Source of the DNA: Mycolicibacterium senegalense
Lineage (GTDB): Bacteria; Actinomycetota; Actinomycetes; Mycobacteriales; Mycobacteriaceae
Length of the DNA stretch: 64,000 bases
Direction of reading: 5' to 3'
NCBI RefSeq assembly: GCF_019645875.1
Contig: NZ_CP081000.1
Coordinates: forward strand, 2,542,001 to 2,606,000
The position numbers and the translations under genes are program-made. Shown piece by piece: positions 23,603-34,151 of this stretch. The notes under the pieces are model-generated. The model did no database searches. It was not told the origin of the DNA and saw only the letters and a list, made by a program, of their open reading frames with translations. Numbering within the stretch: the first letter of the stretch is position 1; each line of letters starts with the position of its first letter.

Positions 23603-24187
23603 GTGACCGGACCTCATGTCATCCCGTTCCTGCCGGCCTACATCCCGGTCGAGGTATGCGCCACCGTCGGTATGGATCCGGCGCAACCAGACGGCGTGGC
23701 CAAGTGCATGGCGGCCGTGCAGGCAGACGTCCGCGACGACGGGGTGAGTGCGCCGCAGGCCGATGTCGAGGGGCTTCGGCAGGTCGTCAGCGATGCCCGC
23801 CAGAGCGGCGTCGACCTCAAGGTCGTGGTGCTGCCGGCCAACCCGGCCATCGATACGCCCCTGCGTGATATCGCCACCGAGGTCGGCGCGGCCAATCCGG
23901 GCGCGACCGTGCTCGCGCTGAGCCCGTCGTTCGCCGGGACGTACAGTCCGACAATCGACCGGGTGACTTTGGAGGCCGGACAAGACGTGGCCAAGACCGG
24001 TAATCCGGTTTTGTCGGCGAAGAATTTCGTGGGGGAGATTTCGACCCCCGACTTTCCCTGGACCGCGCTTGCGATCGTCCTGACAGTCGGCGTCGCCGCG
24101 GCGGCCGTGCTAACCCGTGTTCTCCAGGTGCGTAGCAAACGAATTGCCGGGTCAGGGGCCTCGAGCGCCTCGGTTGTCGAGCCCTGA
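23603..24187 (+). CDS. Rv1476-like membrane protein
   Basis: The 194-residue protein has an N-terminal extracytoplasmic or soluble domain (HVIPFLPAYIPVEVCATVGMD, then ADVRDDGVSAPQADVEGLRQVV) and a single helix near the C-terminus (FPWTALAIVLTVGVAAAAVLTRV) followed by a basic tail. The domain resembles the TPM/Rv1476 family, though no metal site can be named. It is divergent from acn and 224 bases upstream of ripA. In M. tuberculosis the same gene (Rv1476) lies between acn and ripA. GTG 23603 is chosen because it begins the conserved part. Confidence 0.75.
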   Translation: MTGPHVIPFLPAYIPVEVCATVGMDPAQPDGVAKCMAAVQADVRDDGVSAPQADVEGLRQVVSDARQSGVDLKVVVLPANPAIDTPLRDIATEVGAANPGATVLALSPSFAGTYSPTIDRVTLEAGQDVAKTGNPVLSAKNFVGEISTPDFPWTALAIVLTVGVAAAAVLTRVLQVRSKRIAGSGASSASVVEP

Positions 24188-24235
24188 GAACCTCCTCGAA
24201 CATTCGTTCGTAATATCGCCCAATATCACTAATTG

Positions 24236-24346
24236 GTCACACTATTCGCAATTACATTCCTGTAATTTGTGACTAAAGTTTCTTTGGCTTCAGATGTGAC
24301 GTACGGTGCAATCGGTACCCATTGTTGCAGTTGTGCTTCATGTGAC
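24236..24346 (+). promoter_or_regulatory. Cluster of TGTGAC/GTCACA hexamers upstream of ripA
   Basis: GTCACA is at 24236-24241 and TGTGAC at 24268-24273, 24295-24300 and 24341-24346, in an unusually AT-rich stretch. Inside it, AATTAC (24250-24255) and GTAATT (24262-24267) form a short palindrome. Response regulator MtrA is reported to control ripA in mycobacteria and prefers GTCACA-like repeats, so these may be MtrA sites. This is inference from motif similarity. Confidence 0.35.
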
Positions 24347-24411
24347 TTCTGTGCATAGGCCCCGAGCAAACGCCGGCACGCCGACGTTGAGCCATAGGAG
24401 ACTTGAGTCGA

Positions 24412-25888
24412 ATGAGACGCACCGTTGGCGTCCCGCGCAGGCGAGGAGCAGATCGGGTTCCGCGCACGCGAGGAGCAGGCCGGGAGACGACGTGGCGTCT
24501 GCACGGCCGGTTCTGGGCGCTGCCGCTGACCGCAGCGCTGCTGTTGGGCACGACATTGTCCGGTGGTATCCCGGCCGGGGCCGAGCCCGGTGGCCCCGAT
24601 CAGATCGCCACCCTCGTCGCTGCGGTGGCCGACGCCGACCAGAAATTGCAGGAGCTCGGCGCCGCCATCCAAACCCAGCAGGAAGCCGTCAACAAGGCCA
24701 TCGTCGAGGTGCAGGACGCACGCGATGCGGCCGCGACCGCGCAGCAGGAGGTCGACGCCAGCCAGCAGGGCATCGCTGAGGCCAACCGGGCCATCGACGA
24801 AGCGCAGAAACGATTCGACACCTTCGCGGCCGCCACCTACGTCAACGGGCCGTCGGACTCCTAATCTGACCGCGTCCGACCCCGCCGACATCGTCAGCGC
24901 CGCGGCTACCGGGCAGACCCTGGCTGCCAGCACCGACAAGGTGATCGCCGATCTGCAGCGCGCCCGCACCGAGCAGGTCAACCGGGAATCGGCGGCCCGG
25001 CTGGCCAAACAGAACGCCGATCAGGCCGCGACCAAGGCTCAGGCCAGCCAGGACAGCGCGGTCGCCGCGCTGCGCCAGGCGCAGCAGACATTCAGCGCCC
25101 AACAGGGTGAACTGGACCGGTTGACCGCGCAACGGTCAACGGCGGCAGCCCAACTCGCTCAGGTGAGCAAGGCGTCGGCATCAAGCGCGCCCGCAGCGCC
25201 GGCACCGGGACAGGCGCCGCAGGCCGCGGCGGGGGACTGGGATCGCGCCCCGGGCGCACCGGCTCAAGCGGGCCAGAAGTGGGACGGCGAATGGGATCCG
25301 ACGCTGCCGGCGATTCCGAGCGCGTTCGTCAGCGGCGACCCGATCGCGATCATCAACACCGTGCTCGGGATCTCGTCGACCTCGGCCCAGGTCACCCAGA
25401 ACATGGGACGGCAGTTCCTGCAGAAGCTGGGCATCCTGCCCACCCCGACCGGCTACACCAACGGGGCCATCCCACGGGTCTACGGCCGGCAGGCATCCGA
25501 ATACGTCATCCAGCGGGCGGGTTCCCAGATGGGTGTTCCGTACTCCTGGGGCGGCGGCAACGCCGCCGGGCCGAGCCGCGGCATCGATTCGGGCGCCAAC
25601 ACCGTCGGCTTCGACTGTTCGGGCCTCATCCTCTACGCCTTTGCCGGGGTCGGCATCAAATTGCCGCATTACTCGGGCTCGCAGTACAACGCCGGCCGGA
25701 AGATCCCGTCCTCGCAGATGCGCCGCGGCGACGTGATCTTCTACGGCCCCGGCGGCAGCCAGCACGTGACGCTCTATCTCGGCAACGGCCAGATGCTCGA
25801 GGCGCCCTACACGGGTTCACACGTCAAGATCTCGCCGGTCCGCACAAGCGGGATGACCCCGTACGTCGTCCGCTACATCGAATACTGA
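24412..25888 (+). pseudogene. ripA: Peptidoglycan endopeptidase RipA, frameshifted in this sequence
   Basis: Two overlapping frames together encode a complete RipA. The first (24412-24864) gives a basic N-terminus, a membrane/signal segment (LPLTAALLLGTTLSGGI) and a coiled coil ending in TYVNGPSDS, then a stop. The second frame continues at 24866 with LTASDPADIVSAAATGQTL and runs to the NlpC/P60 domain, with catalytic Cys in GFDCSGLI, His in GGSQHVTLYLGNG and Glu in QMLEAP. Removing one A at 24863-24864 turns TCC-TAA-TCTG into TCC-TAT-CTG and restores the expected SDSYLTA. RipA cleaves peptidoglycan during cell separation and is needed for normal division, so an assembly error is more likely than a true loss. 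Confidence 0.85.
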
Positions 25889-25898
25889 TGGGAAAACA

Positions 25899-26594
25899 TT
25901 GCGCTCCTTCGTCTTACGGTGCCTGATCCTGATCGCCGCAACTGCGTTCGCGGCGATCAGCCTGGTGACGCCGGCCAACGCCGCGCCCGACGACGGGCAA
26001 TGGGATCCCACCCTGCCGAAGATCGTCAGCTCCGGGGCGCCCGGCGACCCGGTGGCCATCGCCAACGCGTCGTTTCAGGTCAGCCAGATCGCGCTGCAAA
26101 CCACGCAGAACCTCGGCCAGCAGTTCCTGCAGTCCATCGGCCTGGCCCCGAAGCAGGCGGCTTCGACTTTCCCCGGCGGTCGGGTCCGCGGGCCCCAGGC
26201 CATCGAGTACGCGATCCGGCGCGGCGGCTCCCAGATGGGCGTGCCGTACTCCTGGGGCGGCGGCACGCTGACCGGTCCCGGCCCCGGTGTGGACTATGAC
26301 GCCGGCAAGGTGGGCTTCGACTGTTCGGGGCTGACTCGCTACGCCTTTGCCGGCGTCGGTGTGCAGATTCCGAAGTATTCGGGGGATCAGTACAACACCG
26401 GCCGCAAGGTGCCGGTGGCCCAGGCAAAGCGAGGCGACCTCCTGTTCTGGGGCCCCGGCGGCAGCCAGCACGTGGCGATGTACCTCGGCGGCGGCAAGAT
26501 GCTCGAGGCGTCGGGCAGTGCGGAGAAGGTCACGGTGAGCCCGGTGCGCACCGCGGGCATCCAGCCCTACGCGGCCCGCATCATCGAATCCTGA
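25899..26594 (+). CDS. ripB: Peptidoglycan endopeptidase RipB
   Basis: The 231-residue protein has a signal peptide (FVLRCLILIAATAFAAISLVTPANA), a short linker and an NlpC/P60 domain with catalytic Cys in GFDCSGLT, His in GGSQHVAMYLGGG and the Glu after KML. It lacks the long coiled coil of RipA. It cuts peptidoglycan stem peptides outside the membrane. It follows ripA after 10 bases; the start is TTG 25899 behind a weak GGGA site. If ripA is truly broken, this would be the nearest back-up enzyme. Confidence 0.93.
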   Translation: MRSFVLRCLILIAATAFAAISLVTPANAAPDDGQWDPTLPKIVSSGAPGDPVAIANASFQVSQIALQTTQNLGQQFLQSIGLAPKQAASTFPGGRVRGPQAIEYAIRRGGSQMGVPYSWGGGTLTGPGPGVDYDAGKVGFDCSGLTRYAFAGVGVQIPKYSGDQYNTGRKVPVAQAKRGDLLFWGPGGSQHVAMYLGGGKMLEASGSAEKVTVSPVRTAGIQPYAARIIES

Positions 26595-26730
26595 GGGGAA
26601 CCTGAACTCTTCCGGGCAGCGTCGACGGATCTCGAAGTGCCTGGAATAGTTGACGGCGGGCACCCGCTTGCCCGATAGAGCAAAGAAGCAAGACCAGCGT
26701 TTTGTAGTCGAACACCGTGGGAGGAAGTTG

Positions 26731-27894
26731 ATGACGTCACCGAGTGGACCGCCGCAGGGCGCCGGAGGTTATCCCGGTTCGAGCCCGGCGCCGGGCTTCC
26801 CGCCCGGGTCTACCGGCTCCCACGCCGCCCCGGCTGCCCCGCAGGCGGCGCCCAACGGCAGCCTGCAGGCCGAGGTGCACACCCTCGAGCGCGCCGTCTT
26901 CGAGGTCAAGCGCATCATCGTCGGCCAGGACCAGCTGGTCGAGCGGATGCTCGTCGGCCTCCTCGCCAAGGGCCATGTGCTGCTCGAAGGCGTGCCCGGG
27001 GTGGCCAAGACGCTGGCCGTCGAGACGTTCGCCAAGGTGGTCGGCGGCACGTTCGCCCGCATCCAGTTCACCCCCGACCTGGTGCCGACCGACATCATCG
27101 GTACCCGCATCTACCGGCAGGGCAAGGAAGACTTCGACATCGAGCTGGGCCCGGTGGTGGTCAACTTCCTGCTCGCCGACGAGATCAACCGCGCACCGGC
27201 CAAGGTGCAGTCCGCACTGCTCGAGGTGATGGCCGAGCGCAAGATCTCCATCGGCGGCAAGACCTTCCCGCTGCCGAGCCCGTTCTTGGTCATGGCGACC
27301 CAGAACCCGATCGAACAGGAAGGCGTCTACGCGCTGCCGGAAGCCCAGCGCGACCGCTTCCTGTTCAAGCTCAACGTCGACTACCCGTCGCCGGAGGAAG
27401 AGCGCGAGATCATCTACCGGATGGGTGTCAAACCCCCGGAGCCCAAGCAGATCCTGAACACCGGTGATCTGCTGCGCCTGCAGGAGCTGGCGGCCAACAC
27501 CTTCGTGCATCACGCGCTGGTGGATTACGTGGTGCGGATCGTCACCGCGACGCGAGAGCCCGAGAAGTTCGGTATGCCCGACGCGAAGGCGTGGATCGCC
27601 TATGGCGCCTCGCCGCGTGCCTCGCTCGGCATCATCTCGGCGGCCCGCGCGCTGGCGTTGGTCCGCGGCCGTGACTACGTCATCCCGCAGGACGTCGTCG
27701 AGGTGATCCCGGATGTGCTGCGCCACCGTCTGGTGCTGACCTACGACGCGCTGGCCGACGAGGTCTCGGCGGAGACCGTGGTCAACCGGATCTTGCAGAC
27801 CGTGGCCCTGCCTCAGGTGAATGCGCTTCCGCAGCAAGGGCATTCAGTCGCGCCCGCCGTGCCTGCCGCGGCCGGCGCGGCGGGTGGTCGGTGA
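26731..27894 (+). CDS. moxR1: MoxR-family AAA ATPase
   Basis: The 387-residue protein has a Pro/Gly/Ala-rich N-terminus of about 45 residues and then an AAA core: Walker A-like GVPGVAKT at residues 87-94, Walker B LLADEINRAP and sensor region MATQNPIEQEG. MoxR proteins act as chaperones for VWA-domain partners; the next two genes (DUF58 and VWA proteins) are such partners. ATG 26731 has GGGAGGAAG upstream. The gene overlaps the DUF58 gene by 4 bases. It is the Rv1479 position. Confidence 0.92.
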   Translation: MTSPSGPPQGAGGYPGSSPAPGFPPGSTGSHAAPAAPQAAPNGSLQAEVHTLERAVFEVKRIIVGQDQLVERMLVGLLAKGHVLLEGVPGVAKTLAVETFAKVVGGTFARIQFTPDLVPTDIIGTRIYRQGKEDFDIELGPVVVNFLLADEINRAPAKVQSALLEVMAERKISIGGKTFPLPSPFLVMATQNPIEQEGVYALPEAQRDRFLFKLNVDYPSPEEEREIIYRMGVKPPEPKQILNTGDLLRLQELAANTFVHHALVDYVVRIVTATREPEKFGMPDAKAWIAYGASPRASLGIISAARALALVRGRDYVIPQDVVEVIPDVLRHRLVLTYDALADEVSAETVVNRILQTVALPQVNALPQQGHSVAPAVPAAAGAAGGR

Positions 27895-28838
27895 CCACTT
27901 CCCGACGCACCGTAGACCTGCCGTCTCTCAAGCGCGGGGAGATTCGGGACCCGGCCCTGACGGCGGCGTTGCGCAAGCTGGAACTGACGGTGCGGCGCAA
28001 GCTCGACGGCGTTCTGCACGGCGACCACCTCGGTCTGATCCCGGGACCGGGATCAGAGCCGGGGGACTCGCGCATCTACCAGCCCGGTGACGACGTACGC
28101 CGCATGGACTGGTCGGTGACCGCACGAACGCAGACGCCGCACGTGCGCCAGATGATCGCCGACCGCGAGCTGGAGACCTGGTTGGTCGTCGACATGTCGG
28201 CCAGCCTGGACTTCGGTACCACCACCTGTGAGAAGCGTGACCTCGCGGTGGCCGCCGCGGCAGCGATCGCGTTCCTCAACAGCGGCGGCGGCAACCGGAT
28301 CGGGGCGATCATCGCCAACGGTGAGACGATGCGCCGGGTTCCGGCATTGAGCGGGCGGGTCCACGAGCAGGAGCTGCTGCGGGCGATCGCCACCACGCCG
28401 AAGGCCCCGACCGGGGTGCGCGGCGACCTGGCGGCAGCCATCGATGCCCTGCGCCGGCCCGAGCGTCGACGCGGCATGGCGGTGATCATCAGCGACTTCC
28501 TCGGACCGATCAACTGGATGCGCCCGCTGCGGGCCATCGCCGGTCGCCACGAGGTACTCGGCATCGAGATCCTCGACCCGCGCGATGTCGAGTTGCCGCC
28601 GGTCGGCGATGTGGTGCTGCAGGACACCGAAACCGGTGTCACCCGGGAGTTCACCATCGATGAACAACTTCGCAGTGACTTCGAGCGGGCGGCCGCGGCC
28701 CACCGCGAGGAAGTGGCCCGCACCTTGCGCCGTTGCGACGCGCCACTGCTGAGCCTGCGCACGGACCGCGACTGGATCGCCGACGTGGTGCGGTTCGTGG
28801 CGAACCGGCGGCGCGGTGCCCTGGCCGGCCAGCGGTAG
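27891..28838 (+). CDS. DUF58 domain protein (VWA-like)
   Basis: The 315-residue protein has the DUF58 signature YQPGDDVRRMDWSVTART (about residues 63-80) followed by a VWA-like segment with DMSASLDFG. No signal peptide is visible. In MoxR operons such proteins are partners of the AAA ATPase. It is coupled to moxR1 by a GTGA overlap and corresponds to Rv1480. The cellular role is unknown, though the operon follows the ripA/ripB cell-wall genes. Confidence 0.88.
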   Translation: MTTSRRTVDLPSLKRGEIRDPALTAALRKLELTVRRKLDGVLHGDHLGLIPGPGSEPGDSRIYQPGDDVRRMDWSVTARTQTPHVRQMIADRELETWLVVDMSASLDFGTTTCEKRDLAVAAAAAIAFLNSGGGNRIGAIIANGETMRRVPALSGRVHEQELLRAIATTPKAPTGVRGDLAAAIDALRRPERRRGMAVIISDFLGPINWMRPLRAIAGRHEVLGIEILDPRDVELPPVGDVVLQDTETGVTREFTIDEQLRSDFERAAAAHREEVARTLRRCDAPLLSLRTDRDWIADVVRFVANRRRGALAGQR

Positions 28839-28881
28839 ACGAAAGCCCGATCAGCAACCAAACCGAAATGACTTCTAGCAC

Positions 28882-29889
28882 ATGACATTACCGATTCTCG
28901 GTCCGATGAGCCTGACGGGCTTTGCGCACGCGTGGTGGTTCCTGTTCCTGTTCGTCGTGCTCGGTCTGATCGCGTACTACGTCTTCGTTCAGCGCGCTCG
29001 CAAGCAGCGGGTCCTGCGGTTCGCCAACATGGAGCTGCTCGAAAGTGTGGCGCCCAAGCAACCCACCCGCTGGCGGCATCTGCCCGCCGCCTTGCTGGCG
29101 GTCTCCCTCGTCTTGCTGACCGTGGCGATGGCCGGCCCCACCCACGATGTGCGGATTCCGCGAAACCGCGCGGTGGTGATGTTGGTGATCGACGTCTCGC
29201 AGTCCATGCGTGCCACCGACGTCGCGCCCAGCCGCTTGGCCGCCGCGCAGGAGGCCGCCAAGCAATTCGCCGACCAGCTCACCCCGGGGATCAACCTCGG
29301 CCTCATCGCCTACGCCGGCACCGCGACCGTGCTGGTGCAACCGACCACCAATCGTGAGGCCACCAAGAACGGCCTGGACAAGCTGCAGTTGGCCGACCGG
29401 ACCGCTACCGGTGAGGGCATCTTCACGGCGCTGCAGGCGATCGCCACCGTCGGCGCGGTGATCGGCGGCGGCGACGAGAAGCCGCCGGCGCGCATCGTGC
29501 TGATGTCCGACGGCAAGGAGACTGTGCCGTCCAACCCGGACAACCCCAAGGGTGCGTACACCGCGGCGCGCACCGCCAAGGACCAGGGTGTGCCGATCTC
29601 CACGGTGTCCTTCGGCACGCCCTACGGCTACGTCGAGATCAACGATCAGCGCCAACCGGTTCCGGTGGACGACGAGATGCTCGGCCGGATCGCCAAGCTG
29701 TCCGGCGGTGACGCGTTCACCGCATCCAGCCTCGAACAGCTCAAGCAGGTGTTCACCTCGCTGCAGCAGCAGATCGGCTACGAGACGATCAAGGGCGACG
29801 CCAGCCTCGGCTGGCTGCGGCTGGGCGCGTTGGTGCTCGCCGTGGCGGGCGTGGCAGCCCTGATGATCAACCGCAGATTGCCTGGCTAG
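28882..29889 (+). CDS. VWA-domain membrane protein (BatA-like)
   Basis: The 335-residue protein has one or two N-terminal helices ([18 protein letters not shown] and [20 protein letters not shown]), then a VWA domain with the MIDAS motif DVSQS starting at Asp104 and a late Asp in LMSDGKE, and a C-terminal helix ([18 protein letters not shown]). The VWA domain is probably on the outer face of the membrane, or cytoplasmic between the helices. It is the third member of the MoxR group and corresponds to Rv1481. Confidence 0.88.
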   Translation: MTLPILGPMSLTGFAHAWWFLFLFVVLGLIAYYVFVQRARKQRVLRFANMELLESVAPKQPTRWRHLPAALLAVSLVLLTVAMAGPTHDVRIPRNRAVVMLVIDVSQSMRATDVAPSRLAAAQEAAKQFADQLTPGINLGLIAYAGTATVLVQPTTNREATKNGLDKLQLADRTATGEGIFTALQAIATVGAVIGGGDEKPPARIVLMSDGKETVPSNPDNPKGAYTAARTAKDQGVPISTVSFGTPYGYVEINDQRQPVPVDDEMLGRIAKLSGGDAFTASSLEQLKQVFTSLQQQIGYETIKGDASLGWLRLGALVLAVAGVAALMINRRLPG

Positions 29890-29956
29890 GTGGGCTGTCC
29901 CGTCCCCGCGGGTCGTGCTCGACGTGGGAGACGCGATTTTCGGCCGCCACCGGTGA

Positions 29957-30751
<795 letters not shown>

Positions 30752-30812
30752 TCAAAAGCTCTGGATTGCAAGAACTTTCGCACAACTCTTCACCGAAGTA
30801 GGAGTCAGGACA

Positions 30813-31622
30813 ATGGCAGGTTTGCTCGAAGGCAAGCGCATTCTGGTCACCGGGATCATCACGGACTCGTCGATCGCGTTCCACATCGCCAAGGTGGCCC
30901 AGGAGGCCGGCGCTGAGCTGGTGCTCACCGGCTTCGACCGGATGAAGCTGATCCAGCGCATCGCCGACCGGTTGCCCAAGCCGGCCCCGCTGCTGGAACT
31001 CGACGTCCAGAATGAGGAGCACCTGGCCAGCCTGGCCGACCGGGTCACCGAAGCCATCGGCGCGGGCAACAAGCTCGACGGCGTGGTTCACTCGATCGGC
31101 TTCATGCCGCAGAGCGGCATGGGCGTCAACCCGTTCTTCGACGCCCCCTACGAGGACGTCGCCAAGGGCATCCACATCTCGGCGTACTCGTACGCCTCGC
31201 TGGCCAAAGCACTGCTTCCGGTGATGAACGAAGGCGGCGGGATCGTCGGCATGGACTTCGACCCGACCCGGGCGATGCCGGCCTACAACTGGATGACCGT
31301 GGCCAAGAGCGCCCTCGAGTCGGTCAACCGTTTCGTGGCGCGCGAGGCCGGCAAGTTCGGCGTGCGGTCCAACCTGGTTGCGGCGGGACCGATCCGGACC
31401 CTGGCCATGAGCGCGATCGTCGGTGGCGCCTTGGGTGACGAGGCCGGCCAGCAGATGCAGCTCCTCGAAGAGGGCTGGGATCAGCGCGCGCCGATCGGCT
31501 GGAACATGAAGGATCCGACGCCGGTCGCCAAGACGGTGTGTGCGCTGCTGTCCGACTGGCTGCCCGCCACCACGGGCACCATCATCTACGCCGACGGCGG
31601 CGCCAGTACGCAGCTGCTCTGA
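30813..31622 (+). CDS. inhA: Enoyl-ACP reductase InhA
   Basis: This is a 269-residue SDR with the same length and numbering as M. tuberculosis InhA. Catalytic Tyr158 and Lys165 are present ([12 protein letters not shown]). Ser94 in VHSIGFMPQ and Ile21 in [10 protein letters not shown] are the residues found in isoniazid-susceptible enzymes. It reduces long-chain enoyl-AcpM in FAS-II with NADH. It follows fabG1 in the operon. A large hairpin follows its stop. Confidence 0.98.
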   Translation: MAGLLEGKRILVTGIITDSSIAFHIAKVAQEAGAELVLTGFDRMKLIQRIADRLPKPAPLLELDVQNEEHLASLADRVTEAIGAGNKLDGVVHSIGFMPQSGMGVNPFFDAPYEDVAKGIHISAYSYASLAKALLPVMNEGGGIVGMDFDPTRAMPAYNWMTVAKSALESVNRFVAREAGKFGVRSNLVAAGPIRTLAMSAIVGGALGDEAGQQMQLLEEGWDQRAPIGWNMKDPTPVAKTVCALLSDWLPATTGTIIYADGGASTQLL

Positions 31623-31632
31623 TGAACTGTGC

Positions 31633-31689
31633 CGAAACCGCATTCCGGCCCGCGTGGACTCGCGCGAACCCTGCCGGAATGCGGTTTCG
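31633..31689 (+). terminator. Large perfect hairpin between inhA and hemH
   Basis: CGAAACCGCATTCCGGC (31633-31649) and its exact complement (31673-31689) form a 17-base stem around a 23-base loop. It starts 10 bases after the inhA stop and ends 5 bases before the AGGAGG site of hemH. It could end or attenuate fabG1-inhA transcription, or protect the upstream mRNA. No T-tract follows, so read-through into hemH is likely. Confidence 0.5.
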
Positions 31690-31706
31690 CCGTATGAGGA
31701 GGCGAG

Positions 31707-32744
31707 ATGATGGCCGGCGATGAAACAGACTTCGACGCCGTTCTACTGCTGTCCTTCGGAGGACCGGAGGCGCCGGATGAGGTGATGCCCTTCCTGGAGA
31801 ACGTGACGCGTGGCCGCGGTATCCCGGCCGAGCGATTGGCCGACGTCGCCGAGCATTACCTGCATTTCGGCGGAGTGTCGCCGATCAACGGGATCAACCG
31901 GGCGCTGATCGAGCAGCTGCGGGCGGAACTGCCAGGCACGCCGGTCTATTTCGGTAACCGGAACTGGGCGCCGTACGTCGAAGACACGGTTGCGCAGATG
32001 CGCGACAATGGAATTCGGCGCGCCGCGGTGTTCACCACATCGGCCTGGGGCGGGTATTCCAGCTGCGCCCAGTACGTCGAGGACATCGCCCGCGCGCGAG
32101 CCGCCGCCGGCGAGGGCGCTCCGGAGCTGGTCAAACTGCGGCAGTACTTCGACCATCCGCTGTTGGTGGAGATGTTCGCCGATGCCATCTCGGCAGCGGC
32201 AGCCACACTTCCGGCCGAGCTGCGTGATGAGGCCAGGCTGGTGTTCACCGCGCACTCGGTGCCCATCGCGGCCGACGAGCGCCACGGCCCGCGGATCTAC
32301 AGTCGCCAGGTCGCCTACGCGACGCGCCTGGTCGCCGCCGCAGCGGGATATGACGACTACGACCAGGTGTGGCAGTCGCGGTCGGGTCCGCCCCGAATCC
32401 CTTGGCTGGAACCCGACGTGGCCGATCACCTGGCGGCATTGGGGCAGAAGGGAACCCGGGCGGTCATCGTGTGTCCGATCGGATTCGTCGCCGACCACAT
32501 CGAGGTGGTGTGGGATCTCGACTACGAGCTGCGGCAGCAGGCCGACGACGCCGGCATCGCCTTCGCGCGGGCCAGCACTCCCAACGCCGACCCGCGTTTC
32601 GCTCGATTGGCGGCCGGGTTGATCGAGGAGTTGCGCACCGGTGCTCAGCCAGCTCGGGCCGTCGGCCCCGATCCCGTCCCCGGTTACGGATGCAGCGTCA
32701 ACGGTGAGCCGTGCTCACCGCACTGCTGCGGCACTGCGTCTTAG
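31707..32744 (+). CDS. hemH: Ferrochelatase (coproporphyrin/protoporphyrin)
   Basis: The 345-residue protein is a full ferrochelatase with the metal-site His in FTAHSVP and the Glu in [12 protein letters not shown]. The C-terminus [17 protein letters not shown] supplies the cysteines of the [2Fe-2S] cluster found in actinobacterial enzymes. In actinobacteria this enzyme usually inserts iron into coproporphyrin III (CpfC). ATG 31707 follows AGGAGG at 31695-31700. It follows fabG1-inhA, the same order as hemZ in M. tuberculosis. Confidence 0.95.
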   Translation: MMAGDETDFDAVLLLSFGGPEAPDEVMPFLENVTRGRGIPAERLADVAEHYLHFGGVSPINGINRALIEQLRAELPGTPVYFGNRNWAPYVEDTVAQMRDNGIRRAAVFTTSAWGGYSSCAQYVEDIARARAAAGEGAPELVKLRQYFDHPLLVEMFADAISAAAATLPAELRDEARLVFTAHSVPIAADERHGPRIYSRQVAYATRLVAAAAGYDDYDQVWQSRSGPPRIPWLEPDVADHLAALGQKGTRAVIVCPIGFVADHIEVVWDLDYELRQQADDAGIAFARASTPNADPRFARLAAGLIEELRTGAQPARAVGPDPVPGYGCSVNGEPCSPHCCGTAS

Positions 32745-32761
32745 CGGCGGTGGCTGAAAAG

Positions 32762-33619
32762 CTAATCCCGCCACGCGGATTGCAGGATGGCCTCGAGCGC
32801 GGCCAACCGCGCCGAGCGCACCACCTGCGCCAACGGCCGCATGGCGTCACCGGCGATCTGCACCTCCGATGAGCTCTGCAGACCGATCGGCATGAGCCCC
32901 GAGCTCACCGTGATGATCGCCTCCACGTGCGCGGCGTTCTCCAGCACCCGCACCGCCCGGGTCGGGGCATGGTCGGGGATCGGGTGCATCCGGCCGGCTT
33001 CGAGGATGTCTTCCACCATGCCGCGGGGATCGTCGACGCCGATACCGACGCCGGCACGCAGGGCGACCAGGGTATCGGCGGCCGACCGTACCGCCGAGCG
33101 CAACTCGTACTCGGCCTCGCCGAGGTCGTGATGCTGCGGCGGCGGCAGCTGCGGCAGCGAGTACACGGTCCACGACAGTGCCCGCGGCTCGGGCTCGAAG
33201 GTGGATTCGGTTTCCACGTCGTCGAATTCGAAGTACTCGAATTCCGGTACCAGCCCGACGCCGTCCAGCTCGTCATGGGTGACCAACACTGCCTCACCGA
33301 CCGTCAAAGCATCCCGCTGGAACTGCGAACCCGCGGGCAAACCGCGGACGTCACCGGGGACCGGTAAGGCCACCCTGATCGAGGGCCTGGTGCCGGATCT
33401 GCCGACGGCGGTCCGCAGGGTCTGTAGCAGCGACACCGACCCGGAGTCCTCCAACTCCGGCCAGGGCAGCCCGGTGCGGACCGCGGCCTGCGAGTCGTAC
33501 GCGGTCACAGAATGCATTGGTGCCCACTGGGATAACGCGTCGAGGACGTCGTCAGGCGCGGCTGCGCCGGCGAGCCAGGCGTTGGCCCACATCGAAAGAG
33601 TTGCACTTGGACACCACAT
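32762..33619 (-). CDS. Conserved hypothetical protein (Rv1486c-like)
   Basis: The 285-residue soluble protein starts [18 protein letters not shown]. It is chosen to start at ATG 33619 and not at an upstream TTG because the conserved part begins there. No membrane segment, signal peptide or known catalytic motif is seen. It has an acidic middle ([15 protein letters not shown]) and a helical C-terminal half. M. tuberculosis has a counterpart in the same place (Rv1486c), convergent with hemH. No function is proposed. Confidence 0.75.
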   Translation of the reverse strand: MWCPSATLSMWANAWLAGAAAPDDVLDALSQWAPMHSVTAYDSQAAVRTGLPWPELEDSGSVSLLQTLRTAVGRSGTRPSIRVALPVPGDVRGLPAGSQFQRDALTVGEAVLVTHDELDGVGLVPEFEYFEFDDVETESTFEPEPRALSWTVYSLPQLPPPQHHDLGEAEYELRSAVRSAADTLVALRAGVGIGVDDPRGMVEDILEAGRMHPIPDHAPTRAVRVLENAAHVEAIITVSSGLMPIGLQSSSEVQIAGDAMRPLAQVVRSARLAALEAILQSAWRD

Positions 33620-33664
33620 GATCCTGGCAGTGTAATTGTCGGTCGCCAATCAGGCCTGATTCGC

Positions 33665-33670
33665 TAGGGT
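33665..33670 (+). promoter_or_regulatory. Candidate -10 element, leaderless start
   Basis: TAGGGT matches TANNNT and ends 6 bases before ATG 33677, which has no ribosome site. A leaderless transcript of the NfeD-SPFH pair is likely. Confidence 0.4.
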
Positions 33671-33676
33671 GGGCGC

Positions 33677-34111
33677 ATGCCGCTACCGCTGATCTGGCTC
33701 ATCCTGGCGCTGGGGCTCGCCGGGGCGGAGGCCCTGACCGGCGACATGTTCCTGCTCATGCTGGCCGGTGGTGCCCTGGCCGCGAGCGGATCGAGTTGGC
33801 TGTTCGACCTGCCGCTGTGGGCCGACGGCGTGGTGTTCCTCGTGGTGTCGGTGCTTTTGCTGGTTCTGGTCCGGCCGGCGCTGCGGCGCCGGTTCGAGAT
33901 CGGGCGGGGGCTTCCAGAGCCCGTCAAGGCGCTCGAAGGGAAGTCGGCCCTGGTGCTGGACCGGGTCGCCCAGCACGAGGGCCAGGTCAAGCTCGACGGG
34001 GAGGTCTGGACGGCGCGACCTCTCAACGACCACGATGTGTACGAACCCGGTGACCAGGTAACCGTGGTGAGGATCGACGGCGCGACCGCGGTGGTCTTCA
34101 AGACGATGTAA
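33677..34111 (+). CDS. NfeD-like membrane protein
   Basis: The 144-residue protein has two or three N-terminal helices (LIWLILALGLAGAEALTG, LLMLAGGALAASGSSW, GVVFLVVSVLLLVLVRPAL) and a C-terminal OB-fold domain of about 65 residues (LVLDRVAQHEGQVKLDGEVWTARPL). This is the short NfeD type, which works with the SPFH protein encoded 40 bases downstream. It corresponds to Rv1487. The pair probably organises membrane microdomains or quality control. Confidence 0.88.
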   Translation: MPLPLIWLILALGLAGAEALTGDMFLLMLAGGALAASGSSWLFDLPLWADGVVFLVVSVLLLVLVRPALRRRFEIGRGLPEPVKALEGKSALVLDRVAQHEGQVKLDGEVWTARPLNDHDVYEPGDQVTVVRIDGATAVVFKTM

Positions 34112-34151
34112 GCGCTACTTCAAATCGACGTAGTACCAGGAAGGATTCACC

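Noticed and set aside
24563..24864. A separate small gene in the second frame at the start of ripA
   Set aside because: It is the shadow of the RipA N-terminal frame; only the part after the frameshift is RipA sequence.
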